A stretch of 45,906 nucleotides of DNA from an uncultured Eggerthellaceae bacterium. Its GTDB lineage: Bacteria; Actinomycetota; Coriobacteriia; Coriobacteriales; Eggerthellaceae. Below the pieces are notes generated by a model that saw nothing but the letters and a program-made list of their open reading frames with translations, ran no database searches and had not been told where the DNA came from. A program made the translations under genes and the position numbers. This document shows, in pieces, positions 31,993-40,443 of this stretch (position 1 is its first letter; every line of letters begins with the position of its first letter). The DNA is taken from contig CALUHI010000017.1 of NCBI GenBank assembly GCA_944320405.1, forward strand, positions 1 to 45,906. The letters are read 5' to 3'.

Positions 31993-33122
31993 GCCTGTTC
32001 TCATTCGGAAATCGAAACGCTTCTGTGGCGAAAAGCTTCGTCTTGTCGCCCGATGAGCGCATCCATTACGCGTACAGCACGCTGTCGGGCGCGCAGCGTC
32101 GCGCATACGAAACCATCTGCGAGGCGCTTGCCGCGGGCAAGCCACGTGCCACGGTGCGGGGCCTCATGTCCAGCAACGAAGTGTTCGAGATCGCGCGGAT
32201 GGTGCGGGCCGACCATCCCGAGATCCACTGGATAGGGCGGGGCTTTCGTCTTGCTTCAGCGCCAGGATATGCGGAAGTGCACCTTGATCGCACGCCAGAT
32301 GCGCCCGAGGGCGACGATGCGGCGCTCCTTGCGGCGGCAGAATCGTTCATGCGCTCGCTGCCGCCAAGCGCCGATGAGTACACCATCGCGAAGGCAGCGT
32401 TCACGCATGTGGCCGCTACCACGCGCTACGACCACGCTACGGCAGGGCTCGATGCGGGGCGCGACGAGGCGCAGATGCGTCCTTACGAGGCCACCGGCGC
32501 GCTGATCGACCGGCTTGCAGTGTGCTCGGGGTTCGCCAAAGCGGTGCAGTTCCTTCTGCAACGATGCGGGATGATGGTGGCGCTGCTATCGGGCGAAGCG
32601 CGCGGGGCGTCTGACCCCAATGACACGTGGGGCCCTCACGCGTGGCTCGCCGTGCGCATAGACGGTCTTTTCTACCACATGGACCCCACATGGACGTCCA
32701 TGGGGCGCGACGACGAGGGTCTGACCTCGGGGGTGCGCTACGATTATTTCGGGCTGACGGATCGCGAGATTGCGCCGACCCATCGGGCGACGACGAGCCC
32801 TTTCCCGCCTCCTGCCTGCAATTCCACGATGGCGGAGTACTACCGCCGCGAAGGGCTGTGCCTGCATGCGTGGAACGAAACGCGCTATGCCGACATGGTT
32901 TGCCGCCAGCTGGCAGACGGCAAGATGACCGCTTCAGTGAAGGCGACCAACGATGTCACGTACCGCAAGATGGTCGATCTCATCCTGCATAGCGGCGGCT
33001 GGCAGAAAGCGATCGGGCGCGCATCTGCGATGATCGGCGAACCCTACGACCTGAGCACGGTGCAGTTCTCGACCAATTCCGAGCTGCGCGTTCTCACGCT
33101 CTGGGCGAGGCGGGCGGCATAG
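31989..33122 (+). CDS. Transglutaminase-like cysteine protease-fold protein
   Basis: This 377-residue protein has a complete transglutaminase-type catalytic triad: Cys179 in LAVCSGFAKAVQFLL, His217 in GPHAWLAV and Asp232 in YHMDPTW. The core spans about residues 110-290. In bacteria the fold serves as a peptidase, amidase or cross-linking enzyme; which of these applies here is unknown. The start at 31989 overlaps the GAP1-like stop (ATGA), so translation is coupled. There is no signal peptide, so it acts in the cytoplasm. As the only clearly hydrolytic or transferase enzyme in the putative system, it is the best candidate for an effector or a processing protease (inference). Confidence 0.87.
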   Translation: MSLFSFGNRNASVAKSFVLSPDERIHYAYSTLSGAQRRAYETICEALAAGKPRATVRGLMSSNEVFEIARMVRADHPEIHWIGRGFRLASAPGYAEVHLDRTPDAPEGDDAALLAAAESFMRSLPPSADEYTIAKAAFTHVAATTRYDHATAGLDAGRDEAQMRPYEATGALIDRLAVCSGFAKAVQFLLQRCGMMVALLSGEARGASDPNDTWGPHAWLAVRIDGLFYHMDPTWTSMGRDDEGLTSGVRYDYFGLTDREIAPTHRATTSPFPPPACNSTMAEYYRREGLCLHAWNETRYADMVCRQLADGKMTASVKATNDVTYRKMVDLILHSGGWQKAIGRASAMIGEPYDLSTVQFSTNSELRVLTLWARRAA

Positions 33123-33229
33123 GGCCAAGACGCAGCCGGTTCCTGCGGGAAAATCGTCAGAAGGCGCGCCGGCGGCGGAAAAACGTCTTGAACGGGAAGC
33201 TCTTTCTCTTCGTGGGAAGCATCTGCCTA

Positions 33230-33235
33230 TATAAT
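33230..33235 (+). promoter_or_regulatory. -10 box upstream of leuS
   Basis: A perfect TATAAT lies about 75 bases before the leuS start. No good -35 is seen at 16-18 bases. The rest of the 186-base gap after the transglutaminase gene holds nothing that I can identify. Confidence 0.5.
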
Positions 33236-33308
33236 GAGGCGTTGCAAAAACACGTCGCGCCTGGCGCGTCGAAGCAGGATGTCAGATACCGCGAAGAAAG
33301 CTGTCACC

Positions 33309-35873
33309 ATGAAACAGTACAACCCGCATGAGTTGGAGCCCCGCTGGCAGAAGGTATGGGAGGAGACTGGCCAGAACAAGGTCGAGGAGGACACCTCCAA
33401 GCCCAAGAAGTATGTACTGGAGATGTTTCCGTATCCTTCCGGCGACATCCACATGGGCCATGTGAGCAACTACACCTATGGCGATGTGATTGCCCGCTAC
33501 TCGCGCATGCGCGGTTTCAACGTGCTGCATCCCATGGGCTGGGACGCGTTCGGCCTGCCTGCCGAGAACGCCGCCATCAAGCACCACAGCCATCCGGCGA
33601 AGTGGACCTATGCCAATATCGAAACGCAGAAGGCAAGCTTCAAGCGCATGGGCTTTTCCTACGACTGGGACCGCACCGTGGTGGCGTGCGATCCCGAGTA
33701 CTACCGCTGGGGTCAGTGGATCTTCCTGCAGTTCTGGAAGCGCGGTTTGGTGGAGCGTCGCAACAGCCCGGTGAACTGGTGTCCCGGCTGCAAAACGGTG
33801 CTTGCCAACGAGCAGGTCACCGAAGGCCGCTGCTGGCGCTGCGACTCTGAAGTGGAGAAGCGCGATCTTACCCAGTGGTACTTCAAGATCACCGACTACG
33901 CCCAGGAGCTGCTGGACGACCTGGACCAGCTGGACGGCTGGCCCGAGCGCGTGAAACAGCAGCAGGCCAACTGGATCGGCCGTTCCGAAGGCGCCGAGGT
34001 CGACTTCACGCTGGCGCCGCTTGAGGGCAAGGACGACGCCGAAACGAAGATCACCGTGTTCACTACCCGCGCCGACACGCTGTTCGGCTGCAGCTTCTTT
34101 GTGCTGGCACCCGAATACGCCGGCTTGCATGACTTGGTGTCGGGCACCGAGCGCGAACAGGAGGTCATGGAGTTCGCCGAGGCCGCCAAGAAGGTGAGCG
34201 CCGTCGAGCGCGCCCAGGGCGATCGCGAGAAGCACGGCGTGTTCACGGGCCGCTACATGATCAATCCCATCAACGGCGAGCAGGTGCCTGTGTGGGTTGC
34301 CGACTACGTGGTTGCCGACTACGGAACCGGTGCGGTCATGGCTGTGCCTTGCGGTGACCAGCGCGACTTCGAGTTCGCACGCAAGTACGATCTGCCCATC
34401 ATCCCCATCATCTTAGGCGAGGATGATCCGCTGTATCCCCAGCTCAAAGACGAACAGGGTCGTGTGGTGACTTCCGTTGACTGGGAAGCCGCCTACGCCG
34501 CTGAGGGCATTTTGGTGCAGTCCGGCAAGTACACCGGCATGGTGGGCGGCAAGCACTCCGACGGTGAAGCTGCCATCGTTGCCGACTTGGAGGCTGCCGG
34601 CACCGGCCGTCGCAAGGTGGAGTTCCGCTTGCGCGACTGGCTGATCAGCCGCCAGCGCTACTGGGGCAACCCCATCCCTGCCATCCACTGCGAGCATTGC
34701 GGCGTGGTGCCGGTGCCCGAAGAAGACCTGCCCGTGATGCTGCCCGAGGACATCGACTTGTCTGCCGGCGAGACGCTGGCAACGCACGAGGAGTTCGCCA
34801 AGTGCACGTGTCCTGTGTGCGGCGCTCCGGCTCGTCGCGAGACCGACACCATGGACACGTTCACGTGCTCGAGCTGGTACTACATGCGTTACACCGATCC
34901 GCACAACGCCGCAGCGCCGTTCGATCCCGCCAAGGCGAACCACTGGCTGCCCGTCGATCAGTACATCGGCGGCATTGAGCACGCCATTTTGCATCTGCTG
35001 TACAGCCGCTTCTTCACGAAGGTACTGCGCGACGAAGGACTGCTCGATTTCGACGAGCCGTTCAAGAACCTGCTGTGCCAGGGCATGGTGCTTGACTCCC
35101 ATGGCGATGTGATGAGCAAATCCAAGGGCAATGTTGTGTCGCCCGAAGACATGATTGCTGGCTACGGCGCCGATGCCGTGCGCACCACCATGCTGTTCAT
35201 GGGTCCGCCGGACAAAGAAAAACTGTGGAACGAAGATGGCCTTGCCGGCATCTACAAGTTCCTCAACCGCGTGTGGCGCCAGGTGTGCGACCTTGCCGGC
35301 GTTGCTGACGACGAAACGCTGTTTGCAGGGGACGAGGCATCGGTCGACGAGATCCACGAGGTCTCGAAGAAGGTGCTGCGCGAGCGCCATCGCGTGGTGG
35401 GCAAGGTCGCTGAGGACTTCGACCGCAACAACTTCAACACGGCCATTGCCGCGATCATGGAGCTGTCCAACGTGACGGGCGAGTACCTGCGCAAGGCGTC
35501 GCTTGAACAGCGTTGCTCAAGCGATCATGCGAAAGCTTTCGACGCCGACCTTGCCGAGACGCTCGTGAAGCTGCTGGCGCCCATCGCACCGCACTGGGCT
35601 GAAGAGCTGTGGCACGCCGCGCTGGGCCACACGGATTCTGTTCACTCCCAGGCGTGGCCGGCGTTCGACCCCGAGATGGCAAAGGCCGACGAGGTCGAGA
35701 TTGCCGTGCAGGTGAACGGCAAGGTGAAGGCCCGCATCATGGTTGCCGCCGACGCCGCCGAAGACGACGTCCGCGCTGCTGGCTTGGCTGCGGTTGAGTC
35801 TGCCATCGCGGGCAAGGAAATCAAGAAGGCCATCGTGGTTCCCGGCCGTCTGGTGAACATCGTCGCAAAATAA
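33309..35873 (+). CDS. leuS: Leucyl-tRNA synthetase
   Basis: This enzyme charges tRNA-Leu with leucine using ATP. The product is 854 residues from the ATG at 33309, starting [19 protein letters not shown] like other bacterial LeuRS; an upstream in-frame ATG at 33279 is less likely. The class I signatures are present: HMGH (48-51) in [16 protein letters not shown], and MSKSK (602-606). The CP1 editing domain shows [17 protein letters not shown] and the conserved [11 protein letters not shown] zinc-binding segment (CPGC, CWRC) is visible near residues 158-180. The C-terminus has the usual [11 protein letters not shown] domain. It is a housekeeping gene and marks the right border of the putative system. 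Confidence 0.97.
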   Translation: MKQYNPHELEPRWQKVWEETGQNKVEEDTSKPKKYVLEMFPYPSGDIHMGHVSNYTYGDVIARYSRMRGFNVLHPMGWDAFGLPAENAAIKHHSHPAKWTYANIETQKASFKRMGFSYDWDRTVVACDPEYYRWGQWIFLQFWKRGLVERRNSPVNWCPGCKTVLANEQVTEGRCWRCDSEVEKRDLTQWYFKITDYAQELLDDLDQLDGWPERVKQQQANWIGRSEGAEVDFTLAPLEGKDDAETKITVFTTRADTLFGCSFFVLAPEYAGLHDLVSGTEREQEVMEFAEAAKKVSAVERAQGDREKHGVFTGRYMINPINGEQVPVWVADYVVADYGTGAVMAVPCGDQRDFEFARKYDLPIIPIILGEDDPLYPQLKDEQGRVVTSVDWEAAYAAEGILVQSGKYTGMVGGKHSDGEAAIVADLEAAGTGRRKVEFRLRDWLISRQRYWGNPIPAIHCEHCGVVPVPEEDLPVMLPEDIDLSAGETLATHEEFAKCTCPVCGAPARRETDTMDTFTCSSWYYMRYTDPHNAAAPFDPAKANHWLPVDQYIGGIEHAILHLLYSRFFTKVLRDEGLLDFDEPFKNLLCQGMVLDSHGDVMSKSKGNVVSPEDMIAGYGADAVRTTMLFMGPPDKEKLWNEDGLAGIYKFLNRVWRQVCDLAGVADDETLFAGDEASVDEIHEVSKKVLRERHRVVGKVAEDFDRNNFNTAIAAIMELSNVTGEYLRKASLEQRCSSDHAKAFDADLAETLVKLLAPIAPHWAEELWHAALGHTDSVHSQAWPAFDPEMAKADEVEIAVQVNGKVKARIMVAADAAEDDVRAAGLAAVESAIAGKEIKKAIVVPGRLVNIVAK

Positions 35874-35876
35874 GAA

Positions 35877-35919
35877 AAGGGAACGAGAACAAGGGGCACG
35901 CGCTTTTTCTCGTTCCCTT
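35877..35919. terminator. Stem-loop after leuS
   Basis: AAGGGAACGAGAA pairs perfectly with TTCTCGTTCCCTT (13 pairs) around a 17-base loop. No strong T-run follows on the plus strand, so termination may be weak and truA may be read through. Confidence 0.6.
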
Positions 35920-35940
35920 CTTGCTGCTTGAGAGGATGCC

Positions 35941-36771
35941 ATGGAGGATGCGCGTCATACCATTGCCCTGACGGTTGCCTACGACGGGGCGCCGTTTTGC
36001 GGTTTCGCGCGGCAGCCGGGGCAGCTGACGGTGCAGGGATCCATCGAGCAGGCGTTGTCCATCCTGTTTAGGCGGGAGGTTCCCACTGTGTGCGCCGGGC
36101 GCACCGATGCGGGCGTGCATGCACGCGGGCAGGTGGTCAGCTTCGACGTTTCGGATGGGGAAATGGCTTCCCGCACCGCGCACAGTCTGAAGCGTTCGCT
36201 GAACGCCTTGGTGGACGACAGGATTTCTGTTGCTGCGGTGCAGGAAGCTCCTGCGGGGTTTTCCGCTCGTTTCGATGCGGTTGAGCGCGAGTACCGTTAC
36301 TTCATCTGCACGGCGGAAGCGCGTCCGGTGCTGTTGGCAGGGCGGGTGTGGCATCTTCCCAAGCCGCTTGACGTGGATGCGATGCGCCAGGGTGCTGCTC
36401 ATCTGATCGGCGAGCACGACTTCAAAAGCTTCTGCATGGCGGTTTCCGCGGAAGGTAAACCAACCTTTCGCAACGTGTCTTCCATCGATGTCGAGCGTAT
36501 CGAGCTGTTCGGTCAGCAAGACGTTGTCTGCATCCGCGTGGTGGGCAACGCGTTTCTTCATTCCATGGTGCGCACCATCGTGGGCACGCTGGCAATGGTG
36601 GGGCGCGGGCAGCGCCCGCCCGAGTGGGTTGCCGAGGTTTTGGCCGCGTGCGACCGCCGCGCCGCAGGCGAGAACGCTCCCGCCGAAGGCTTGGTGTTCT
36701 GGCAGGTTCGCTATGCGGGCTTTGAAGGGGCTATCCCTGCTCCTGCCAATTCCATGGAGGGATGGCGATGA
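35941..36771 (+). CDS. truA: tRNA pseudouridine synthase A
   Basis: This enzyme converts uridines 38-40 of the tRNA anticodon stem to pseudouridine. The 276-residue product has the TruA signature CAGRTDAGVHARGQV with catalytic Asp56, the substrate-loop motif REYRYFI, HDFKSFCM, and the late helix FLHSMVRTIVGTLAMVGRG. Length and order are normal for the family. It is preceded by AGAGGA. It ends in an ATGA overlap with a small downstream gene. Pairing with leuS reflects a tRNA-related neighbourhood. Confidence 0.95.
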   Translation: MEDARHTIALTVAYDGAPFCGFARQPGQLTVQGSIEQALSILFRREVPTVCAGRTDAGVHARGQVVSFDVSDGEMASRTAHSLKRSLNALVDDRISVAAVQEAPAGFSARFDAVEREYRYFICTAEARPVLLAGRVWHLPKPLDVDAMRQGAAHLIGEHDFKSFCMAVSAEGKPTFRNVSSIDVERIELFGQQDVVCIRVVGNAFLHSMVRTIVGTLAMVGRGQRPPEWVAEVLAACDRRAAGENAPAEGLVFWQVRYAGFEGAIPAPANSMEGWR

Positions 36772-37013
36772 ACTTCCGTGAAAAGGCGGCTCAGCGTCGC
36801 GCGGCGCGTGAGGCGCGGCGTATTCTGGTTGGGCAGCGCGCACGGGAGGTTCGAAGTCAGGTGCGCACGCAGGCGAGGGCGCTTGGCGCTGCGCCCGACA
36901 AGGCTGCCCCCGGCACGTTCAGCCGTCTCTATGCGAGCCGCGATGAGGCACTGCAGGTCTTCGAAGATGCGGAAGGGCACCTGACCTCGGTTAACGCGGC
37001 GCGATTTGCGTGA
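36768..37013 (+). CDS. Small basic protein of unknown function
   Basis: This 81-residue protein begins MNFREKAAQRRAAREARRI. Its first half is a strongly basic helix, rich in Arg and Ala, and its second half (about 45-75) is more acidic. I chose the ATG at 36768 because it overlaps the truA stop (ATGA) and has GGAGGG seven bases before; the ATG at 36762 sits on that ribosome site. Translational coupling to truA suggests that it is real. I know no family for it; RNA binding is possible but only a guess. Confidence 0.6.
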   Translation: MNFREKAAQRRAAREARRILVGQRAREVRSQVRTQARALGAAPDKAAPGTFSRLYASRDEALQVFEDAEGHLTSVNAARFA

Positions 37014-37136
37014 GGGAAATATTGGGCCTTGTGTTAGCGCGCCAGCATGATCAGCGATGCGGCGTTGATGCCTATGCGCCGCTAAGCTCTCCTTGCGCTT
37101 CCGTCCGGGACGATGAAGCGATTTCGCCGACATGCC

Positions 37137-38180
37137 TTACGCTTCGGTTTGCTCCCCTTGCTCTAAGCGCTTGATCGCCCAAGCGATCGCCTTGCGTACC
37201 GGCTCGCGATCCGTTGCGTCGAGCGCACGGCGAAGCGCGGGCAGGTGAGCAGGGTCGCCTGAATTGCCGAGCGCGATGGCGGCGTTGCGCCGGAAGATGT
37301 CGGCGTCCTTGATGTAGTTGTACATGATGGGGTGCACTACCGTTTCGTAGTATTCCTCGTCGAGCTCAAGCACTTTCTCAAGGTCGAACTCCCGAGTGAG
37401 CGTTTCCAGAAACACGTCCTGCCTTTTCGGCGCATGCAGCGCCGCATGGTTGCGCGGGCAGGCAAGCTGGCATTCGTCGCATCCGTGAATGCGCAGCCCC
37501 ATCTCTTCCCAGATCTCGTCCTGGGCGCCAGGTTCGAAGCGTTGGTTGTTGAACAGAATGCAGCGGTCCATCAGCAAACGGCGCGGAGCAACGATTGCAT
37601 GGGTGGGGCATGCCCCTATGCACAAGTTGCAGTCTTCGGGGCATTCGCACTGCCAGGTTGGCTCGTCGGGATCAAGAGCGGAGGTGGTTAAAAACGTCAC
37701 GAGGATGTTGAACGATCCGTCTTCGGGGGTGTAAGCGAAGTTGTTGCGGCCTAGCGTGACCACGCCTGCCTCGGCGCATGCGAGCCGTTGCGGGATGTTG
37801 AACTGGTTGCGGTCGATGGAAAGCCCCATCTCCTCAAGCGAGCGCGCAAACGCCTCGATTTGAGCGCCGTGTTGCGCGTTGGCGGGGGGAGTGTAGGTGC
37901 GCGACAGGTAGGCGCGCGCGACCGATGCCGAAAGGTTGCCCGGATAGGCAATGTCGCTGAACCCCAGTGTCGCGCAGATCACCGACTGGGCGTCGGGGTT
38001 GAGCGTCTTGGTGCGCGCGATCTTGCGCAGCAACGAAGCTTCGGTGCTGGTGAACGGGGCGTAGTCGGGTCGGCTGAGAACTTCTCGCTCGTAATCCTCG
38101 AAATCGTGCACAGGCGCAATGCCCACGTGAGAAAAACCCAGCTCCAAACCTGCGCGCTTGATCCGATCCTCGATCCTCAT
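37137..38180 (-). CDS. QueG-like iron-sulfur protein
   Basis: The 347-residue protein has two ferredoxin-type cysteine clusters, with Cys180/184/187/191 in CPEDCNLCIGACP and Cys207/234/237/241 in HGCDECQLACP. A C-terminal HEAT-like repeat follows (FRRNAAIALGNSGDPAHLPA). This is the layout of epoxyqueuosine reductase (QueG), the cobalamin enzyme of the last step of queuosine synthesis. However, the central segment AGVVTLGRNNFAYTPEDGSF departs from the GWxGKNT pattern of true QueG, so the substrate may differ. It is transcribed alone, divergently from the aldo/keto-reductase-like gene. The start follows a GGAGGC sequence at moderate distance. Confidence 0.78.
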   Translation of the reverse strand: MRIEDRIKRAGLELGFSHVGIAPVHDFEDYEREVLSRPDYAPFTSTEASLLRKIARTKTLNPDAQSVICATLGFSDIAYPGNLSASVARAYLSRTYTPPANAQHGAQIEAFARSLEEMGLSIDRNQFNIPQRLACAEAGVVTLGRNNFAYTPEDGSFNILVTFLTTSALDPDEPTWQCECPEDCNLCIGACPTHAIVAPRRLLMDRCILFNNQRFEPGAQDEIWEEMGLRIHGCDECQLACPRNHAALHAPKRQDVFLETLTREFDLEKVLELDEEYYETVVHPIMYNYIKDADIFRRNAAIALGNSGDPAHLPALRRALDATDREPVRKAIAWAIKRLEQGEQTEA

Positions 38181-38372
38181 AAGGCGCCTCCGTTTCTGCC
38201 GGCAGCTTTTGCCGTAATTCTACGAACCGCACCGGAGCGCGTCAATCGAGGCTTCTTTTCCGCTTGGCTATAACCCCAAGGTGCAGATCGTCTCACTCAG
38301 GGGAAGTTCCCGCCTTCGCCGAAAAGCGCTACTCTAAGGTAAACGTGTGCTCGTGAACAATGGAGGGGAACC

Positions 38373-39512
38373 ATGCAGTATCGCAAACTGGGAAACACAG
38401 GGCTTGAGGTCAGCGAGATCGGGTTCGGCGGCGAATGGATGGACAAGTCGCTGGAAGAGACACGCGCGGTGGTGGATGCGTGCGAGGCGGCGGGCATCAA
38501 CATCTTGGACTGCTGGATGGCCGATCCTACGCGCCGTTCCAATTTGGGTGATGCGCTCGAGGGCCGACGCGACAAGTGGATCATCCAGGGGCACATCGGC
38601 TCGACCTGGCAGGACGGTCAGTACGTGCGCACGCGCGATATGGATCAGGTGAAGCCGGCCTTCGAAGACCTGCTTGAACGCTTCCATACCGACTATATGG
38701 ATATCGGCATGATTCACTTCGTCGACAAGGCGGAGGAATACCGCCAGATCATGGATGGGCCGTTTATGGAGTACGTGCGCGCGCTGCTGGCGACGGGTGC
38801 CATTCGCCACATCGGCCTTTCGACGCACAATCCCGACGTTGCCAAGCTGGCGGCTGCCGAGCCTGCCATCGAGGTGGTCATGTTCAGCCTGAACCCCGCA
38901 TTCGACATGCTGCCGGCAAGCGACGACATCAACGACCTGTTTGGGGACTACAGCGCTGTTGCTGGCGGCATCAACGCCGACCGGGCCGAGCTCTACGCGC
39001 TGTGCGAGCAGACGGGCACTGGGCTCACCGTGATGAAGCCGTATGCGGGCGGGCGTCTGCTTGTAGCTGACACGTCGCCGTTTGGCGTGGCGCTGACCGC
39101 GGCGCAGTGCATCCACTATGCGCTGACGCGTCCTGCCGTCGCCAGCGTGATGGCGGGCTTCTCGTCGCCCGAGCATGTTGCCGACGCCGTCTCTTACGAG
39201 GGCGCCACGCCCGATGAGCGTGATTATGCCAGCGTGTTGGCAGGCGCGCCGAGCCATGCGTACTTCGGACAGTGCACTTACTGCGGTCACTGTGCGCCCT
39301 GTGCGGTGGGCATCGATATCGCCACCGTAAACAAATACTACGATCTGGCCGTCATGCAAGACGCGGTGCCCGACTCGCTGCGCGAGCACTACCGCGCGCT
39401 GGAAGCGACGGCGACAGGCTGCACTGCCTGCCGCGCATGTGAGGAGCGCTGTCCCTTCGGCGTGAAGATTGCCGACAAGATGGAGCGCGCCGCCGAGCTG
39501 TTCGGCTGCTAG
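38373..39512 (+). CDS. Aldo/keto-reductase-fold protein with C-terminal Fe-S domain
   Basis: This 379-residue protein has an N-terminal AKR barrel (MQYRKLGNTGLEVSEIGFGG; MIHFVD; RHIGLSTHN) and a C-terminal ferredoxin-like region with Cys301/304/307/310 and Cys350/353/356/360, enough for two [4Fe-4S] clusters. Fe-S AKR-like proteins are common in anaerobes. In the AKR active site Asp46 and His115 can be placed, but the tyrosine position reads DCWMADPT and the lysine position reads IQGHIG, so the standard NADPH-dependent tetrad looks incomplete. It may be a redox protein that uses the clusters rather than a classical reductase. The ATG follows GGAGGGG. Confidence 0.85.
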   Translation: MQYRKLGNTGLEVSEIGFGGEWMDKSLEETRAVVDACEAAGINILDCWMADPTRRSNLGDALEGRRDKWIIQGHIGSTWQDGQYVRTRDMDQVKPAFEDLLERFHTDYMDIGMIHFVDKAEEYRQIMDGPFMEYVRALLATGAIRHIGLSTHNPDVAKLAAAEPAIEVVMFSLNPAFDMLPASDDINDLFGDYSAVAGGINADRAELYALCEQTGTGLTVMKPYAGGRLLVADTSPFGVALTAAQCIHYALTRPAVASVMAGFSSPEHVADAVSYEGATPDERDYASVLAGAPSHAYFGQCTYCGHCAPCAVGIDIATVNKYYDLAVMQDAVPDSLREHYRALEATATGCTACRACEERCPFGVKIADKMERAAELFGC

Positions 39513-39518
39513 CGTCGG

Positions 39519-39547
39519 TTGCGCGGAGCGTTTGCGGCACGTATACT
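39519..39547 (+). promoter_or_regulatory. Promoter of the toxin-antitoxin pair
   Basis: TTGCGC and TATACT are separated by exactly 17 bases, and the antitoxin start is about 40 bases downstream. Antitoxins of this type commonly repress their own promoter. A TAGCTA palindrome near 39564 could be part of an operator, but that is speculative. Confidence 0.55.
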
Positions 39548-39588
39548 GGATTTGTCGCATTAGCTAAGTCTGACCAAGGGAGTAGCTT

Positions 39589-39831
39589 ATGGTGCAGGCG
39601 AACATGCTCGAAGCAAAAACGGAGCTCTCGAAGCTCGTGAAGATGCTCGAATCGGGTCAGGAGGACGTGGTGTACATCGCACGCAACAACGTGCCGATCG
39701 TCCAGATGACGCTTGTCGATCTTCCGAAAGAGACGAAACGGATCGGTGTCGCCAAAGGGCGGTTCTCCCTTCCGGACGACTTCGACGCTTGGGATGGCGA
39801 GGTCGAAGACATGTTCGAGGCGCTGGCATGA
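39589..39831 (+). CDS. Phd/YefM-type antitoxin
   Basis: This 80-residue protein has the Phd/YefM fold pattern: an N-terminal DNA-binding part with LEAKTELSKLVKMLESGQED, then VVYIARNNVPIVQM. The C-terminal half, with FDAWDGEVEDMFEAL, is acidic and should wrap around the toxin. It binds the operon promoter and neutralises the PIN protein encoded next. The toxin ATG overlaps its stop (ATGA), which is typical of such pairs. A good promoter lies directly upstream, and the ATG has GGGAG upstream. Confidence 0.88.
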   Translation: MVQANMLEAKTELSKLVKMLESGQEDVVYIARNNVPIVQMTLVDLPKETKRIGVAKGRFSLPDDFDAWDGEVEDMFEALA

Positions 39832-40232
39832 ACCTCCTTCTCGACACGCATATTCTGCTGTGGGCGATTCTCGATGATTCTCGTCTTTCGAAGACGGCGC
39901 GCAGATTCATCGAAGATGCGGGAAACAAAGTGTACTTCAGCGTGATAAGCCCCTGGAAAGTGCAGATCAAACACCAACTGCATCCCGACGACCTAACGCT
40001 CGACGGCAAGCAGCTTGCGGCTTTTTGCAGAGAGGCGGGGTATCTCGCTCTCCCGCTCAAGCTTCCTCACATCTACAAGCTCGCTTCTCTCGAACGGAAC
40101 CCCGGAGCGCCCGAGCATCGGGATCCCTTCGACCGCATGCTCGTATGTCAGGCTTCTGTTGAGGAAATGATTCTGCTTACGCACGACAAGCGCATCGGCG
40201 AGTACACAGATCCCTGCGTGCTGATGGTGTGA
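39828..40232 (+). CDS. PIN-domain (VapC-like) toxin, one acidic residue replaced
   Basis: This 134-residue PIN nuclease is of the family paired with Phd-like antitoxins. LLLDTHILLWAI provides Asp6, DPFDRMLVCQA provides Asp99 and Asp102, and LTHDKRI provides Asp120. In relatives the second acidic residue lies in a motif like SxWExxIK. Here the segment reads SPWKVQIK, so Lys44 stands where Glu is expected. The enzyme could be weakened or inactive, or could use another residue. Start and stop are intact and it follows the antitoxin with a four-base overlap. Confidence 0.87.
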   Translation: MNLLLDTHILLWAILDDSRLSKTARRFIEDAGNKVYFSVISPWKVQIKHQLHPDDLTLDGKQLAAFCREAGYLALPLKLPHIYKLASLERNPGAPEHRDPFDRMLVCQASVEEMILLTHDKRIGEYTDPCVLMV

Positions 40233-40443
40233 ATCCGCCGCAATCCGCTTCCACTACGTGCGCCGCGTCGCCCCGCTATGCATTCCGTGCATGCTGGGAT
40301 GGCGGGAAAGCATAATTTGGCGCGTAGCTTCCGGACTACACTGATGGTGTTGCAAAACAGTTGCAAGTCGCACATCGCGTAAGGTTGTCCGATCCGCATG
40401 CGGCTTGCGACGGAGACCGCGCATCGAGAGATGGGAGCATCGT

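Noticed and set aside
7877-33122. Prophage or integrative element as explanation of the central region
   Set aside because: No integrase, transposase, tRNA attachment site, structural phage gene or conjugation gene is present, and GC content matches the flanks.
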